From positions 1 to 31,347 of the forward strand of contig CAZTLW010000011.1 of assembly GCA_964614585.1 (NCBI GenBank): DNA of 31,347 bases, in the 5' to 3' direction. Within the stretch, counting starts at the first letter, position 1. Every line of letters starts with the position of its first letter. The DNA is from JAHEFX01 sp964614585 (GTDB lineage Bacteria; Actinomycetota; Acidimicrobiia; Spongiisociales; JAENVV01). Positions 17,125 to 24,845 of this stretch are shown here, piece by piece. Under the pieces are notes generated by a model. The model was given only the letters and a program-made list of their open reading frames with translations, was not told the DNA's origin and made no database searches. The translations under genes and the position numbers were made by a program.

Positions 17125-17142
17125 GTTCGATCTACATCGAAC
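17125..17142. promoter_or_regulatory. Operator-like inverted repeat upstream of the ArsR-type gene
   Basis: GTTCGATCTACATCGAAC consists of perfect seven-base arms around a four-base centre. It overlaps the last bases of the regulator's -10 box and covers the expected transcription start, the position used by autorepressors of the ArsR family. It could also influence the divergent aldehyde dehydrogenase gene. Confidence 0.6.
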
Positions 17143-17168
17143 AGTAGCAAATCGGTAGCCTATGTCAA
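17141..17168 (-). promoter_or_regulatory. Promoter of the ArsR-type regulator (TTGACA, extended -10 TGCTACTGT)
   Basis: On the minus strand TTGACA (17163-17168) is separated by 16 bases from TACTGT (17141-17146), which is preceded by TGC as in extended -10 promoters. The start codon lies 40 bases further on. This is the clearest sigma-70-type promoter in the window, and it sits in a locally AT-richer stretch. Confidence 0.65.
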
Positions 17169-17227
17169 TGGGGCTGGTACCGACCGACCGTCGGCAACCG
17201 GAGCCGCCACCCTCCGATCTCCGGGCG

Positions 17228-17233
17228 TAGCCT
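17228..17233 (+). promoter_or_regulatory. Putative -10 box (TAGCCT) of the aldehyde dehydrogenase gene
   Basis: TAGCCT is followed by six bases and the ATG at 17240, fitting a leaderless start. No -35 element is evident in the GC-rich sequence before it. Confidence 0.5.
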
Positions 17234-17239
17234 CCGCCC

Positions 17240-18676
17240 ATGGCCGACACCATCGATCTCTTCATCGCCGGCGAGTTCACCCCGGGCACGGGTGACGACG
17301 CCTGGGACGTCACCTCGCCGGTCACCGGCGAGCACATCTACACGGTGCCCGCCGCCTCCCCCGCCGACATCGACCGGGCGGTCGCCGCCGCCCGGGAGGC
17401 GACCGAGACGATGCGCCACTGGTCGCCCTTCGAGCGGGCCGAGTTGTGCCTTCGCATCCACGAGCTGTGGCAGGAGCGGGTGCCCGAGGTGGCCCGGCGC
17501 CTCACCCTCGAGCAGGGGAAGCCCTACGCCGCCGAGGCGGTGGACGACATCGCCGAGTCGGGCGACTACTTCCACATCGCCGCCGAGGACGTGAAGCGAC
17601 TCGAGGGGTCGTTGCTGCCCACCACCGATCGCAACGTGCGCATGTTCACGGTCCATCGGCCGGTGGGCGTCTGGGCGAACATCACCCCGTGGAACTTCCC
17701 GGTGATGATCCCCATGGAGACGGTGGGCCCGGGTCTCGCCACCGGCAACGCCGTCATCGTCAAACCGCCGCACTTCACCTCCTGGGCGCTCCTCACGATG
17801 GCCGAGGTCTTCACCGAGGCCGGGGTGCCTCCCGGCGCCATCTCGATCATCCCCGGCGGGGCCGAGATCGGTGACCGGCTCGTCACCCACGACGGCGTCG
17901 ACGGCGTCTCCTTCACCGGCAGCAGCGAGACCGGCAAGAAGATCGCGGCGCGGATGGGCCTCAAGCGCTCCGTCATGGAGATGAGCGGCAACGGCCCCCT
18001 CATCGTCGCCGGGGATGCCCTGGTCGGCCGCGCCGCCGAGGCCGCCGTCTACGGCGCCTACTACAACGCCGGCCAGGTCTGCTGTGCGACCGAGCGGGTC
18101 ATCGTGACCGAGGAGGTCCACGACGAGTTCGTGGAGGCAGCGGTGGCGGCCGCCCGTGAGGTCCGGCTCGGCGATCCCTTCGACGAGGCGACGACGATGG
18201 GACCGCTCAACAACGAACCGACGGCGGCGAAGATGGACCGCCACCTCGCCGACGCCGTCGGCCGGGGCGCCGAGGTGCTCGTCGGCGGTGGTCGGGCGTC
18301 CGGCTTCCCCACCGACCTCTACTACGAGTTGACGGTGGTGGATCGGGTGCCAGAGGCGTCCGCGCTGTCCCAGGAGGAGTCGTTCGGGCCCGTGGTGCCC
18401 GTGCTCGTCGCCGCCGACGACGAGGAGGCCGTGGCGATCGCCAACCGCAGCAACCTCGGGCTGCAGGCCGCCGTCTTCACCGAGAGCCTGCGCCGGGCGT
18501 GGTGGTACGCCGACCGGATCCGCTCCGGCACCGTCATCGTGAACGACTCCACCGACTTCTGGGAGACGTTCCAGCCCTTCGGGGGTGCCGCCGGCACCGA
18601 CACCGGGTGGGGGCGCCAGCAGATCGAGGACTTCACCGACCTCCAGACGATCGTCTTCAGCCTCGGCGAGGATTGA
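17240..18676 (+). CDS. NAD(P)-dependent aldehyde dehydrogenase
   Basis: The 478-residue protein is a full-length aldehyde dehydrogenase. ITPWNFPVMIP (148-158) and IVKPPH (173-178) form the coenzyme site, FTGSSETGKKI (225-235) the Rossmann turn, VMEMSGNGP (245-253) carries the general-base Glu247, and YNAGQVCCATERV (275-287) the nucleophile Cys281. It oxidises an aldehyde to an acid in the cytoplasm; the substrate is not predictable. It is divergent from the ArsR-type gene, so it may be the regulated target. The next gene, a K+ channel, begins 12 bases after its stop, so read-through transcription is possible although the functions differ. Confidence 0.94.
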   Translation: MADTIDLFIAGEFTPGTGDDAWDVTSPVTGEHIYTVPAASPADIDRAVAAAREATETMRHWSPFERAELCLRIHELWQERVPEVARRLTLEQGKPYAAEAVDDIAESGDYFHIAAEDVKRLEGSLLPTTDRNVRMFTVHRPVGVWANITPWNFPVMIPMETVGPGLATGNAVIVKPPHFTSWALLTMAEVFTEAGVPPGAISIIPGGAEIGDRLVTHDGVDGVSFTGSSETGKKIAARMGLKRSVMEMSGNGPLIVAGDALVGRAAEAAVYGAYYNAGQVCCATERVIVTEEVHDEFVEAAVAAAREVRLGDPFDEATTMGPLNNEPTAAKMDRHLADAVGRGAEVLVGGGRASGFPTDLYYELTVVDRVPEASALSQEESFGPVVPVLVAADDEEAVAIANRSNLGLQAAVFTESLRRAWWYADRIRSGTVIVNDSTDFWETFQPFGGAAGTDTGWGRQQIEDFTDLQTIVFSLGED

Positions 18677-18688
18677 CGCGGTGGCCCC

Positions 18689-19690
18689 ATGACCCTGCGC
18701 AGACGGGAGGCGATCGCCCTCACCGTCCTCGCCATGATCATCGTGGCGGGCGCCGTCGGGTTCATGACCACCGAGGGGATGACGATCGGTGATGCGATCT
18801 ACTACACGTTCGTCACCATCACCACGGTCGGCTTCGCGGAGCCCGACGGCGGCTTCTCGACGGGGGGACGGATCGTCGCCGTCGGCCTGATGGTCGGCGG
18901 CCTCGGTACGCTCGCCTTCGCTGCCTCGACGGGCCTGGAGCTCCTCCTCGACGAGGTCATCGGGGGCAACCTCAGCCGCCGGGCCGTGCAACGGAAGGTG
19001 AAACGCATGTCGGCACACGTGATCCTCTGCGGGTTCGGTCGGATCGGCCGCGAGGCCCACGCCCACCTCCGGACGCTCGGTCGGGACATCGTCGTCATCG
19101 AGTCCGACCGCAGCCACGCCGAGCACGCCGAGAGCCTCGGCGCCACGGTCATCGTCGGCGACGCCACCAGCGACGCGGCACTGCGGGAGGCGGGCATCCT
19201 GCGGGCGAGCGTGCTGGTGGCTGCCGTCGCCAGCGACTCCGACAACATGGCGATCATCCTGAGTGCCCGGGCGATCGCGCCCGCCATCCGGGTCATCGCC
19301 CGGGCCTCGGAGCCGGCGAACGAGAAGAAGCTGCGCCTGGCCGGGGCCGATCGGGTGGTGAGCCCCGTCACCGTCGGCGCCGAGCGGTTGGCGGCCATGG
19401 CCGCCGACGCCGACATCACCGACTACGTCGACCTCACGTTCGAGGGCGACCTCGTGGAGCTGCGCGTCGAGGAGTGCCGGCTCCCGGGTCGCTCCCCGCT
19501 CGTCGGACGGCAGCTCGGCGACTCCGACATCCGCGAGGAGTCGGGTGCCATCGTGGTCGCCCTCCGCCACGCCGACGGCCGCGTCGATCTGAACCCGGCG
19601 GCGTCGACCACCCTCACCGCCGACTCGACCCTCGTCGGGATCGGCACCGACGCCCAGCTCGCCGCCCTCCACCGCCTCGTCGAGGGATGA
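18689..19690 (+). CDS. Potassium channel with RCK/TrkA-N and TrkA-C domains, atypical filter TVGFAE
   Basis: The 333-residue protein has the MthK layout. It runs membrane helix 1 (about 7-26), pore helix and filter (about 33-51), membrane helix 2 (about 62-85), then a cytoplasmic RCK N domain with the Rossmann motif VILCGFGRIGREA (111-123) and the acidic VIESD, and a TrkA-C domain from about 245. The filter reads TTVGFAEP, with Ala where the second filter Gly (TVGYG) is expected, so conductance or selectivity may differ from classical K+ channels. The RCK part probably gates by nucleotide or ion binding. The stop overlaps the next start in ATGA. Confidence 0.9.
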   Translation: MTLRRREAIALTVLAMIIVAGAVGFMTTEGMTIGDAIYYTFVTITTVGFAEPDGGFSTGGRIVAVGLMVGGLGTLAFAASTGLELLLDEVIGGNLSRRAVQRKVKRMSAHVILCGFGRIGREAHAHLRTLGRDIVVIESDRSHAEHAESLGATVIVGDATSDAALREAGILRASVLVAAVASDSDNMAIILSARAIAPAIRVIARASEPANEKKLRLAGADRVVSPVTVGAERLAAMAADADITDYVDLTFEGDLVELRVEECRLPGRSPLVGRQLGDSDIREESGAIVVALRHADGRVDLNPAASTTLTADSTLVGIGTDAQLAALHRLVEG

Positions 19691-20193
19691 CCCGACCCCA
19701 CGTCACGATCCTCGGGATGCCGGGATCGGGCAAGAGCACCCTCGCCGAGTGCCTCGCCGAACGGGCTGGGCTCCCGCACCGCGACGGCGACGCCGCCTTG
19801 GCCGCCCGCCGGGGGGCTTCGGCGGCGACCGTGACGGCCGACGCCGGCGTGGACGCCCTCCACGACCTCGAGCGATCGATCGCCCGCGAGTTGCTCACCG
19901 ACGACGAGCCCGCGATCGTCACCCCGGCCGCCTCGATCCTCGACGACGCCGACTCCCTGGCCCTCGTCCGACGGCGATCGTGGCTGGTGGCGGTACTGGA
20001 CGCCGACGCCGACCTGCTCGTGTCCCGCCAGACCGGATCCGACGACCGTCGGCCGATGTCGATCGACGAGCTCGAGGCCCGGTGGGCCAGCCGGCGTCCG
20101 GCGGCCGTCGCCGTCGCCGACGTCGTGCTCGACGCCGCCCGACCGGTCGACGAGCTTGCCGACCGGGTGGTGGCCACGATCCGGGCCTGCTGA
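19687..20193 (+). CDS. Small P-loop kinase, shikimate kinase-like
   Basis: The 168-residue protein begins with a P-loop, VTILGMPGSGKSTLAECLAERAGLPHRDGDAALAARRG. This is the arrangement of shikimate kinases, including the DxD-like DGD that binds the substrate or Mg. A central VTPAASIL stands where shikimate kinases have a Gly-rich strand, and the Arg-rich R/K lid is reduced (SRQTGSDDRRPMS). The short length fits a shikimate/gluconate kinase-fold enzyme, but the altered motifs make aroK function doubtful. The ATG overlaps the channel gene stop by four bases, so translation is probably coupled. Confidence 0.75.
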   Translation: MTRPHVTILGMPGSGKSTLAECLAERAGLPHRDGDAALAARRGASAATVTADAGVDALHDLERSIARELLTDDEPAIVTPAASILDDADSLALVRRRSWLVAVLDADADLLVSRQTGSDDRRPMSIDELEARWASRRPAAVAVADVVLDAARPVDELADRVVATIRAC

Positions 20194-20219
20194 AGCCCCG
20201 GAATGGGACGCCGGTCGGG

Positions 20220-20225
20220 TACGTT
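20220..20225 (+). promoter_or_regulatory. Putative -10 box (TACGTT) of the DoxX-like gene
   Basis: TACGTT lies nine bases before the ATG at 20235, slightly further than the six to seven bases seen at other starts here. No ribosome binding site is apparent. Confidence 0.35.
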
Positions 20226-20234
20226 CGGACACCC

Positions 20235-20738
20235 ATGGATCCCCTCGACTACGTGCTCCTCGGCCTCCGCGTCTGGCTGGGCATCGTGATGGTCGCCCAC
20301 GGGATCGGCCACGTGCGCAACCTCGACGGGACCGCGTCGTGGTTCGCCTCGGTCGGGTTCCGGGCGGCCCGCGCCCAGGCCACCGCCAGCGGACTCGGGG
20401 AGCTGGCCATCGGCGCCGGCCTGGTCCTCGGCCTACTCACCGCCCCGGCAGCCGCCGGCCTCATCGCCACGATGACGATCGCCTTCTGGTCCATCCATCG
20501 CTTCGCCGGCTTCTTCGTCTACGCCCGACCCGACGAGGGCTACGAGTACGTCGTGACGCTGGCGATCGTCGCCGCAGCGCTGGCGATCCTCGGGCCCGGG
20601 GCCATCTCCGTCGACGCCGTCCTCGGCCTCGACGAAGCCATCACCCCCGCCATCGGGGGCCTGGTCGCCCTCGCCGGGGTGGTGCTCGGCGCCGTGCAGC
20701 TCGCCCTCACGTGGCGGCGCCCCGACCCGGGGGCGTGA
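20235..20738 (+). CDS. DoxX-like integral membrane protein
   Basis: The 167-residue protein has four hydrophobic segments (about 6-26, 55-80, 95-118, 133-158). LRVWLGIVMVAHGIGHV and the charged loop around FVYARPDEGYEYVVTLAIVAAALAILGPGAISVD are the family hallmarks (DoxX/DUF417-like). Members are small quinone-oxidoreductase-associated or redox-related membrane proteins with poorly known function. ATG at 20235 was chosen because the helix-rich sequence starts there; the longer open frame upstream overlaps the kinase gene. Confidence 0.8.
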   Translation: MDPLDYVLLGLRVWLGIVMVAHGIGHVRNLDGTASWFASVGFRAARAQATASGLGELAIGAGLVLGLLTAPAAAGLIATMTIAFWSIHRFAGFFVYARPDEGYEYVVTLAIVAAALAILGPGAISVDAVLGLDEAITPAIGGLVALAGVVLGAVQLALTWRRPDPGA

Positions 20739-20742
20739 CCGG

Positions 20743-20748
20743 TACGGT
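20743..20748 (+). promoter_or_regulatory. Putative -10 box (TACGGT) of hrpB
   Basis: TACGGT is followed by six bases and the GTG at 20755. It sits in the 16-base space after the DoxX-like stop, again in the leaderless geometry. Confidence 0.45.
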
Positions 20749-20754
20749 CGGCGG

Positions 20755-23205
20755 GTGACCCTGCCGATCCACGACGCCCTCCCCGAGGTCCGCCGCCATC
20801 TGGCCGCCGACCGTCGCGTGGTCGTTGCCGCCCCGACCGGATCCGGCAAGACGACCGGGCTCCCACCCGCCCTGCTCGACGAGCCATGGGCCGAGGGCCG
20901 GATCGTGCTGCTCGAGCCCCGTCGGGTCGCCGCCCGGGCCACCGCCCGGTACCTCGCCGGCGGCCTGGGCGAACGAGTCGGGGCCACGATCGGCCTCACG
21001 ACCCGAGAGGACCGCCTCACCTCGGCTGCCACCCGCCTGGAGGTGGCGACCGAAGGGGTCCTCACCCGCCGCCTGCAGGCCGACGCCGGCCTCGAGGGGG
21101 TCTCGGCCATCGTCTTCGACGAGTTCCACGAGCGCTCGGCGGCTGCCGACCTCGCCCTCGCCATGGCCCTCGACGTGGCCGACCTGCGCGACGACCTGCG
21201 ACTGGTGGTGATGTCGGCCACTCTCGAGACCGCCCGGGTGGCGGCCCTGCTGGGCGGCGCCCCGGTGGTGACGAGCGACACCCGAGCCCATCCCGTGGAG
21301 GTCGAGTACCGCCCTCCCGACCCGGACACGCCGACCGAGCGCGCCGTCGCCGTCGCGGTTGCCCGCGAACTGGCCCGTCCCGGCGGCGACGTGCTGGCCT
21401 TCCTGCCCGGAGCCCGGGAGATCCGGCGGGTGACCGAGGCGTTGGGCGAGCCCGACGGCGTCGTCGTCCTGCCGCTGTTCGGGGCGCTGCCACCCGACGA
21501 GCAGGACCGGGCGCTCCGCCCCGACCCCGCCGATCGCCGACGCGTCGTGCTGGCCACCGACCTGGCGGAGACGTCGCTCACCATCGACGGGGTGACCGTC
21601 GTCGTCGACGGCGGGCGACGCCGCTCGCCCCGATTCGATCCCCGCACGGGCATGGACCGGTTGGAGACGGTGCGCGTGTCCCGGGCGTCGGCCGACCAAC
21701 GCGCCGGCCGGGCCGGGCGGACCGCCCCGGGCCGATGCATCCGACTCTGGTCGGAGGCCGAACACCGCCGCCTCGAGGCGGCCACCCCGCCGGAGGTGAC
21801 GGTGACCGACCCCACCGGCCTGGTCCTTGCGGCCGAGTCCTGGGCCGGCGGGCTGGACGGGCTCCGACTCCTCGACTTCCCACCCCCGGCAGCCGCGGCG
21901 TACGCCCGACGCACCCTCGCCGATCTCGGTGCCATGACCGACGGCGAGCTCACCGACCTCGGGCGACGCCTGCTCGGGATCCCCACCCACCCCCGACTGG
22001 CCGCGATGCTCCTGGCCGCCGAACCCGGCGTCCCTGCCGCCACCGCCGCCGCCGTGGCCGCCCTGTTGGAGGATCGCGACGTCCTCCGCGGAACCGATGG
22101 CCCGCCCTCGGCCGACCTGCGCGATCGCCTCGACGCGCTCTCGGGTCGATCCGCTCCACCGGGCCACCGGGTTGCGCAGGGGGCCGTCCGGTCGGTACGC
22201 CGCGAGGCCGCCCGGCTCGGTCGGCTGGTCGGGGCGGCGGGTGACCCCGATCCCGACCTCGCCGGCCCCCTCCTGGCGGTGGCCCACCCCGAACGCGTCG
22301 CCGCCGCCCGTGGCCGCGACACCTACACCACCGTCGGCGGCCGGGGTGGGCGGCTACCGCCCGGCGACCGACTCGCTGGAACGCCCTTCCTCGCCATCGG
22401 CGCCCTCGACGACCGCGGGGCCGATGCGCGGATCCTCCTGGCGGCCCCGATCGACGAGACGGTGGTCCGGTCACTCCCCGGCCGGCCGCCGGTGCCGGAA
22501 CGGGTCGTCGCCTGGGACGGAGCCGACGTGGTGGCCGAGCGGCGCGAGCAGGTGGGCGCCCTCGTGCTCGCCACGACCCCGGTGGAGCCGACAACCGACG
22601 AGGCGGTCGAGGCCCTGGTGGCGGGGATCCGGGCCGAGGGCCCGGACCTGCTCCCGTGGGGGCCGACCACCCGGTCGCTCCGAGAGCGTGCCCAACTGCT
22701 GCACGAACGCCTCGGTGCCCCCTGGCCCGACCTCTCCGACGAGGCATTGCTGGCGACGCTCGATGACTGGCTGGTCCCGTTCCTGGGCCGCGCCCGCCGT
22801 CGCCGGGACCTCGCCCGGGTCGACCTCGGATCCGCCCTCCGGTCACGGCTCGGCTGGGACCTCGCCCGCCGGGTCGACGACCTCGCGCCCACCCATCTCG
22901 AGGTGCCTTCGGGCTCCCGCATCCGGCTCGACTACGGGGACTCGGGCGGGCTCCCGGTGCTGGCCGTGAAACTGCAGGAGCTGTTCGGGGCGACGACGAC
23001 GCCGACGATCGCCGACGGCCGGATCCCCGTCGTCGTCCACCTCCTCTCGCCGGCCGGCCGGCCCGTCCAGGTCACGACCGACCTGGCCGGTTTCTGGGAA
23101 CGCGGCTACCCGGAGGTCCGCAAGGAGCTGCGGGGCCGCTATCCCAAGCACCCGTGGCCGGAGGACCCGGGCACCGCGGAGCCGACCCGACGCACCAAGC
23201 GCTGA
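20755..23205 (+). CDS. hrpB: ATP-dependent helicase HrpB
   Basis: The 816-residue DEAH-type helicase has motif I APTGSGKTT (26-34), motif Ia LLEPRRVAARA, motif II DEFH (122-125), motif III MSATLE (153-158), and motif VI QRAGRAGR. The HrpB-specific C-terminal domain is clear near the end: IRLDYGDSGGLPVLAVKLQELFG, LLSPAGRPVQVTTDLAGFW and KELRGRYPKHPWPEDP. HrpB is widespread and presumed to act on RNA or ribonucleoprotein in the cytoplasm; its substrate is not well established. The start is GTG at 20755-20757, where the sequence aligns with family N-termini. Length matches the usual 800-850 residues. Confidence 0.95.
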   Translation: MTLPIHDALPEVRRHLAADRRVVVAAPTGSGKTTGLPPALLDEPWAEGRIVLLEPRRVAARATARYLAGGLGERVGATIGLTTREDRLTSAATRLEVATEGVLTRRLQADAGLEGVSAIVFDEFHERSAAADLALAMALDVADLRDDLRLVVMSATLETARVAALLGGAPVVTSDTRAHPVEVEYRPPDPDTPTERAVAVAVARELARPGGDVLAFLPGAREIRRVTEALGEPDGVVVLPLFGALPPDEQDRALRPDPADRRRVVLATDLAETSLTIDGVTVVVDGGRRRSPRFDPRTGMDRLETVRVSRASADQRAGRAGRTAPGRCIRLWSEAEHRRLEAATPPEVTVTDPTGLVLAAESWAGGLDGLRLLDFPPPAAAAYARRTLADLGAMTDGELTDLGRRLLGIPTHPRLAAMLLAAEPGVPAATAAAVAALLEDRDVLRGTDGPPSADLRDRLDALSGRSAPPGHRVAQGAVRSVRREAARLGRLVGAAGDPDPDLAGPLLAVAHPERVAAARGRDTYTTVGGRGGRLPPGDRLAGTPFLAIGALDDRGADARILLAAPIDETVVRSLPGRPPVPERVVAWDGADVVAERREQVGALVLATTPVEPTTDEAVEALVAGIRAEGPDLLPWGPTTRSLRERAQLLHERLGAPWPDLSDEALLATLDDWLVPFLGRARRRRDLARVDLGSALRSRLGWDLARRVDDLAPTHLEVPSGSRIRLDYGDSGGLPVLAVKLQELFGATTTPTIADGRIPVVVHLLSPAGRPVQVTTDLAGFWERGYPEVRKELRGRYPKHPWPEDPGTAEPTRRTKR

Positions 23206-23239
23206 GCTCCCCATCACCGGCCTCGCCACGACCCTGCGG

Positions 23240-23245
23240 TACCGT
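23240..23245 (+). promoter_or_regulatory. Putative -10 box (TACCGT) of the gene at 23252
   Basis: TACCGT is followed by six bases and the ATG at 23252, in the leaderless geometry. It lies in the 46-base space after hrpB. Confidence 0.45.
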
Positions 23246-23251
23246 GCGGCC

Positions 23252-23845
23252 ATGGGAGAGGAGCGCCAGCCGGGGCTGCCGGGCATCGGAGACGAGCCGT
23301 TCCTGGCCGTCACCGAGGCTGCACCCACCCGTGCCCGGCGCACCTTGCGGGATCTCATCGAGACCGAGGGCGACCCTCGGGCGGTCGATGAGGCGCTCAT
23401 CCCCGAGGATGGTCCCCGCCGCCTGGTCCTGGGTTTCCCCTCGGCGGCCCAACTCGCCCGATTCGTGGCCGGCTACCGAAGCCAACTCCTCGCCGACCTC
23501 GGCCTCGGCCCGCTCGAGGTCGTGGCCGGCGGCACCAAGCCGAGCCGCCGCTACTACCACCTGGGACGGTCGGTGACCCCCGACGTCGTGTTGCGCACGA
23601 CCGACGACCGCCACGTCGTCGTGTCGGTGTCGGCCGGGTTGGCCGCCTCGACGCACATGCCCCTCGTCGACGAGCTCGCCGTACTCGGAGGCATCCTGGG
23701 CCCGGTCATCGGCGTGCTGGTCACCCCGGCCGCCCTCGACGAGGCGACCGCCGCCGCCATCTGGGCACACGTCGCCGAGCTGCGCCAGCACCACGACGTG
23801 CACTGGATCCGCTACGGCATCTCCCTGGAACTGGCCGTCGACTGA
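23252..23845 (+). CDS. Conserved-looking protein of unknown function
   Basis: The 197-residue protein has no family that I recognise. Visible features are an Arg-rich helix (about 28-40), alternating hydrophobic strands such as RRLVLGFPSAAQLARFVAGY and VVVSVSAGLAASTHMPLVDELAVLGGILGPVIGVLVTPAALDEA, and no signal peptide or clear transmembrane helix. The strand-helix pattern suggests a soluble alpha/beta fold. A -10 box at leaderless distance supports the start. Its stop codon (23843-23845) directly abuts the stop codon of the convergent last gene of the Tad locus (23846-23848), with no base between. Confidence 0.75.
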   Translation: MGEERQPGLPGIGDEPFLAVTEAAPTRARRTLRDLIETEGDPRAVDEALIPEDGPRRLVLGFPSAAQLARFVAGYRSQLLADLGLGPLEVVAGGTKPSRRYYHLGRSVTPDVVLRTTDDRHVVVSVSAGLAASTHMPLVDELAVLGGILGPVIGVLVTPAALDEATAAAIWAHVAELRQHHDVHWIRYGISLELAVD

Positions 23846-24241
23846 TCACCGCAGCAGGTCGACGGGGGTGAACTCGGCGGCCGCCGAGGCCGTCACCTCG
23901 ACGCCGACCATCCCGAGCACCTCCACCGGGCGGGCGACCCGCACCACCACGACTCGGGCCGACCACGTCGGGTCCCGCCGACACGCACAGGCCACGAGCT
24001 CGACGCCGTTCGCCGTCGCCACCGCGGTCGCCACGGCCCCGGGGTCGGCGTCGCCGCCGAACGCGTGAAAGGTGATGGGGGCTGCGGCGAGGGCAGCGGC
24101 ATCGGCGGCCCCCTGCACCGCGGCCCGGGCCACCGTCAGCTGGGCGATGCCGACGACGAGGGCCATCCCCACGATGGCGACGGGGAGGGCCACTCCGATC
24201 ACCAGCAGCGAGACCGACCCCCGATCGGAGCCGGCGGTCAC
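23846..24241 (-). CDS. TadE-like pilus-assembly protein, second copy (Rv3654c-type)
   Basis: The 131-residue protein has one N-terminal membrane helix (about 10-32) after a short RGSVSLLVIGVALPVAIVGMALVVG start. This is followed by the typical AAVQGAADAAALAAA helix and an extracytoplasmic tail with a CAC pair. This matches the actinobacterial TadE-like protein found last in the mycobacterial flp locus (TIGR03816-like helicase/secretion neighbourhood family). It is probably a minor pseudopilin. The start is GTG at 24239-24241, overlapping the stop of the preceding TadE gene by four bases. It is the last gene of the operon. Confidence 0.82.
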   Translation of the reverse strand: MTAGSDRGSVSLLVIGVALPVAIVGMALVVGIAQLTVARAAVQGAADAAALAAAPITFHAFGGDADPGAVATAVATANGVELVACACRRDPTWSARVVVVRVARPVEVLGMVGVEVTASAAAEFTPVDLLR

Positions 24242-24597
24242 CGCTCCGACCGCATCGTCACCGTCCAGCCCAACTCGATCGGGATGCCACCGACCAGCCG
24301 GAACAGGCGGTGGGGCAGCCGGACCGTGACCCGGACCGGACTGCCCACCCCCCGGGCACGGGACACCGAGATGGTGGCGCGCCCGGCGAGGGTGGTCGGC
24401 AACGCCGCCTCGGCGGCGTCCACGGCCGTGGCGACGTCGGGGCTCACGGCCGCCACCCGGGCGCCCTCGCGGGCCGCGTGCACGGCCACGACCTGGGCCT
24501 GGGCGACCGCCGCCGTCTCGGCGACGATCGCGACCAGGACCAGGACGATCGGCAGCAGGAGGACCAGCTCGACGGATGCCGAGCCACGCTCGGTCAC
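24238..24597 (-). CDS. TadE-family pseudopilin
   Basis: The 119-residue protein begins VTERGSASVELVLLLPIVLVLVAIVAETAAVAQAQVVAVHAAREGARVAAV. A short positively charged leader and a Glu at the fifth residue after the Gly (GSASVEL) are the TadE/pilin-like prepilin pattern, followed by one membrane helix and an exported domain of about 70 residues. TadE proteins are minor pilins needed for Flp pilus assembly. The GTG at 24595-24597 overlaps the Flp gene stop by four bases. A longer open frame upstream overlaps the Flp gene and was not used. Confidence 0.85.
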   Translation of the reverse strand: MTERGSASVELVLLLPIVLVLVAIVAETAAVAQAQVVAVHAAREGARVAAVSPDVATAVDAAEAALPTTLAGRATISVSRARGVGSPVRVTVRLPHRLFRLVGGIPIELGWTVTMRSER

Positions 24598-24791
24598 CCG
24601 AACACGGCTCCGAAGATGCCGACGAGGTTGGTGACCCAGGAGCCGATCGTCTCCCAGATGCTCGAGGTGCCCCCGCCGCGGATCCACTGGATCAGGGCCC
24701 AGGCTATGGCGGCCGCCACGAGCATGACGAGGACGTACTCGACGGTCCCCTGTCCGTCGTCTCGACGGAATCGGTTGGCGATGGTGTGCAT
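24594..24791 (-). CDS. Flp/Fap-type pilin, DUF4244-like
   Basis: The 65-residue protein (MHTIANRFRRDDGQGTVEYVLV...) has a charged leader, a Gly followed by QGTVEY that places Glu at +5 of a class III prepilin cleavage site, and one hydrophobic helix. This is the major pilin pattern of Flp/Tad systems, and size and position match the small pilin of the mycobacterial flp locus. GGAGGAG stands four to five bases before the ATG at 24789-24791, the strongest ribosome binding site of the locus. A hairpin at 24810-24826 precedes it. The prepilin peptidase that would process it is not in the window. Confidence 0.85.
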   Translation of the reverse strand: MHTIANRFRRDDGQGTVEYVLVMLVAAAIAWALIQWIRGGGTSSIWETIGSWVTNLVGIFGAVFG

Positions 24792-24809
24792 GGTGCTCCT
24801 CCGTGGGAG

Positions 24810-24826
24810 GCCGACGACCGGTCGGC
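24810..24826 (-). promoter_or_regulatory. Hairpin upstream of the Flp pilin ribosome binding site
   Basis: GCCGAC and GTCGGC form a perfect six-base stem around a five-base loop, in the 54-base space between the tadC-like gene and the pilin gene. The space contains no TANNNT box, so it is not obviously a promoter. A stem here could mark an mRNA processing or stabilising point that raises pilin output relative to the assembly proteins. Confidence 0.4.
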
Positions 24827-24845
24827 AACGGGGGGAGTGCGGGTC

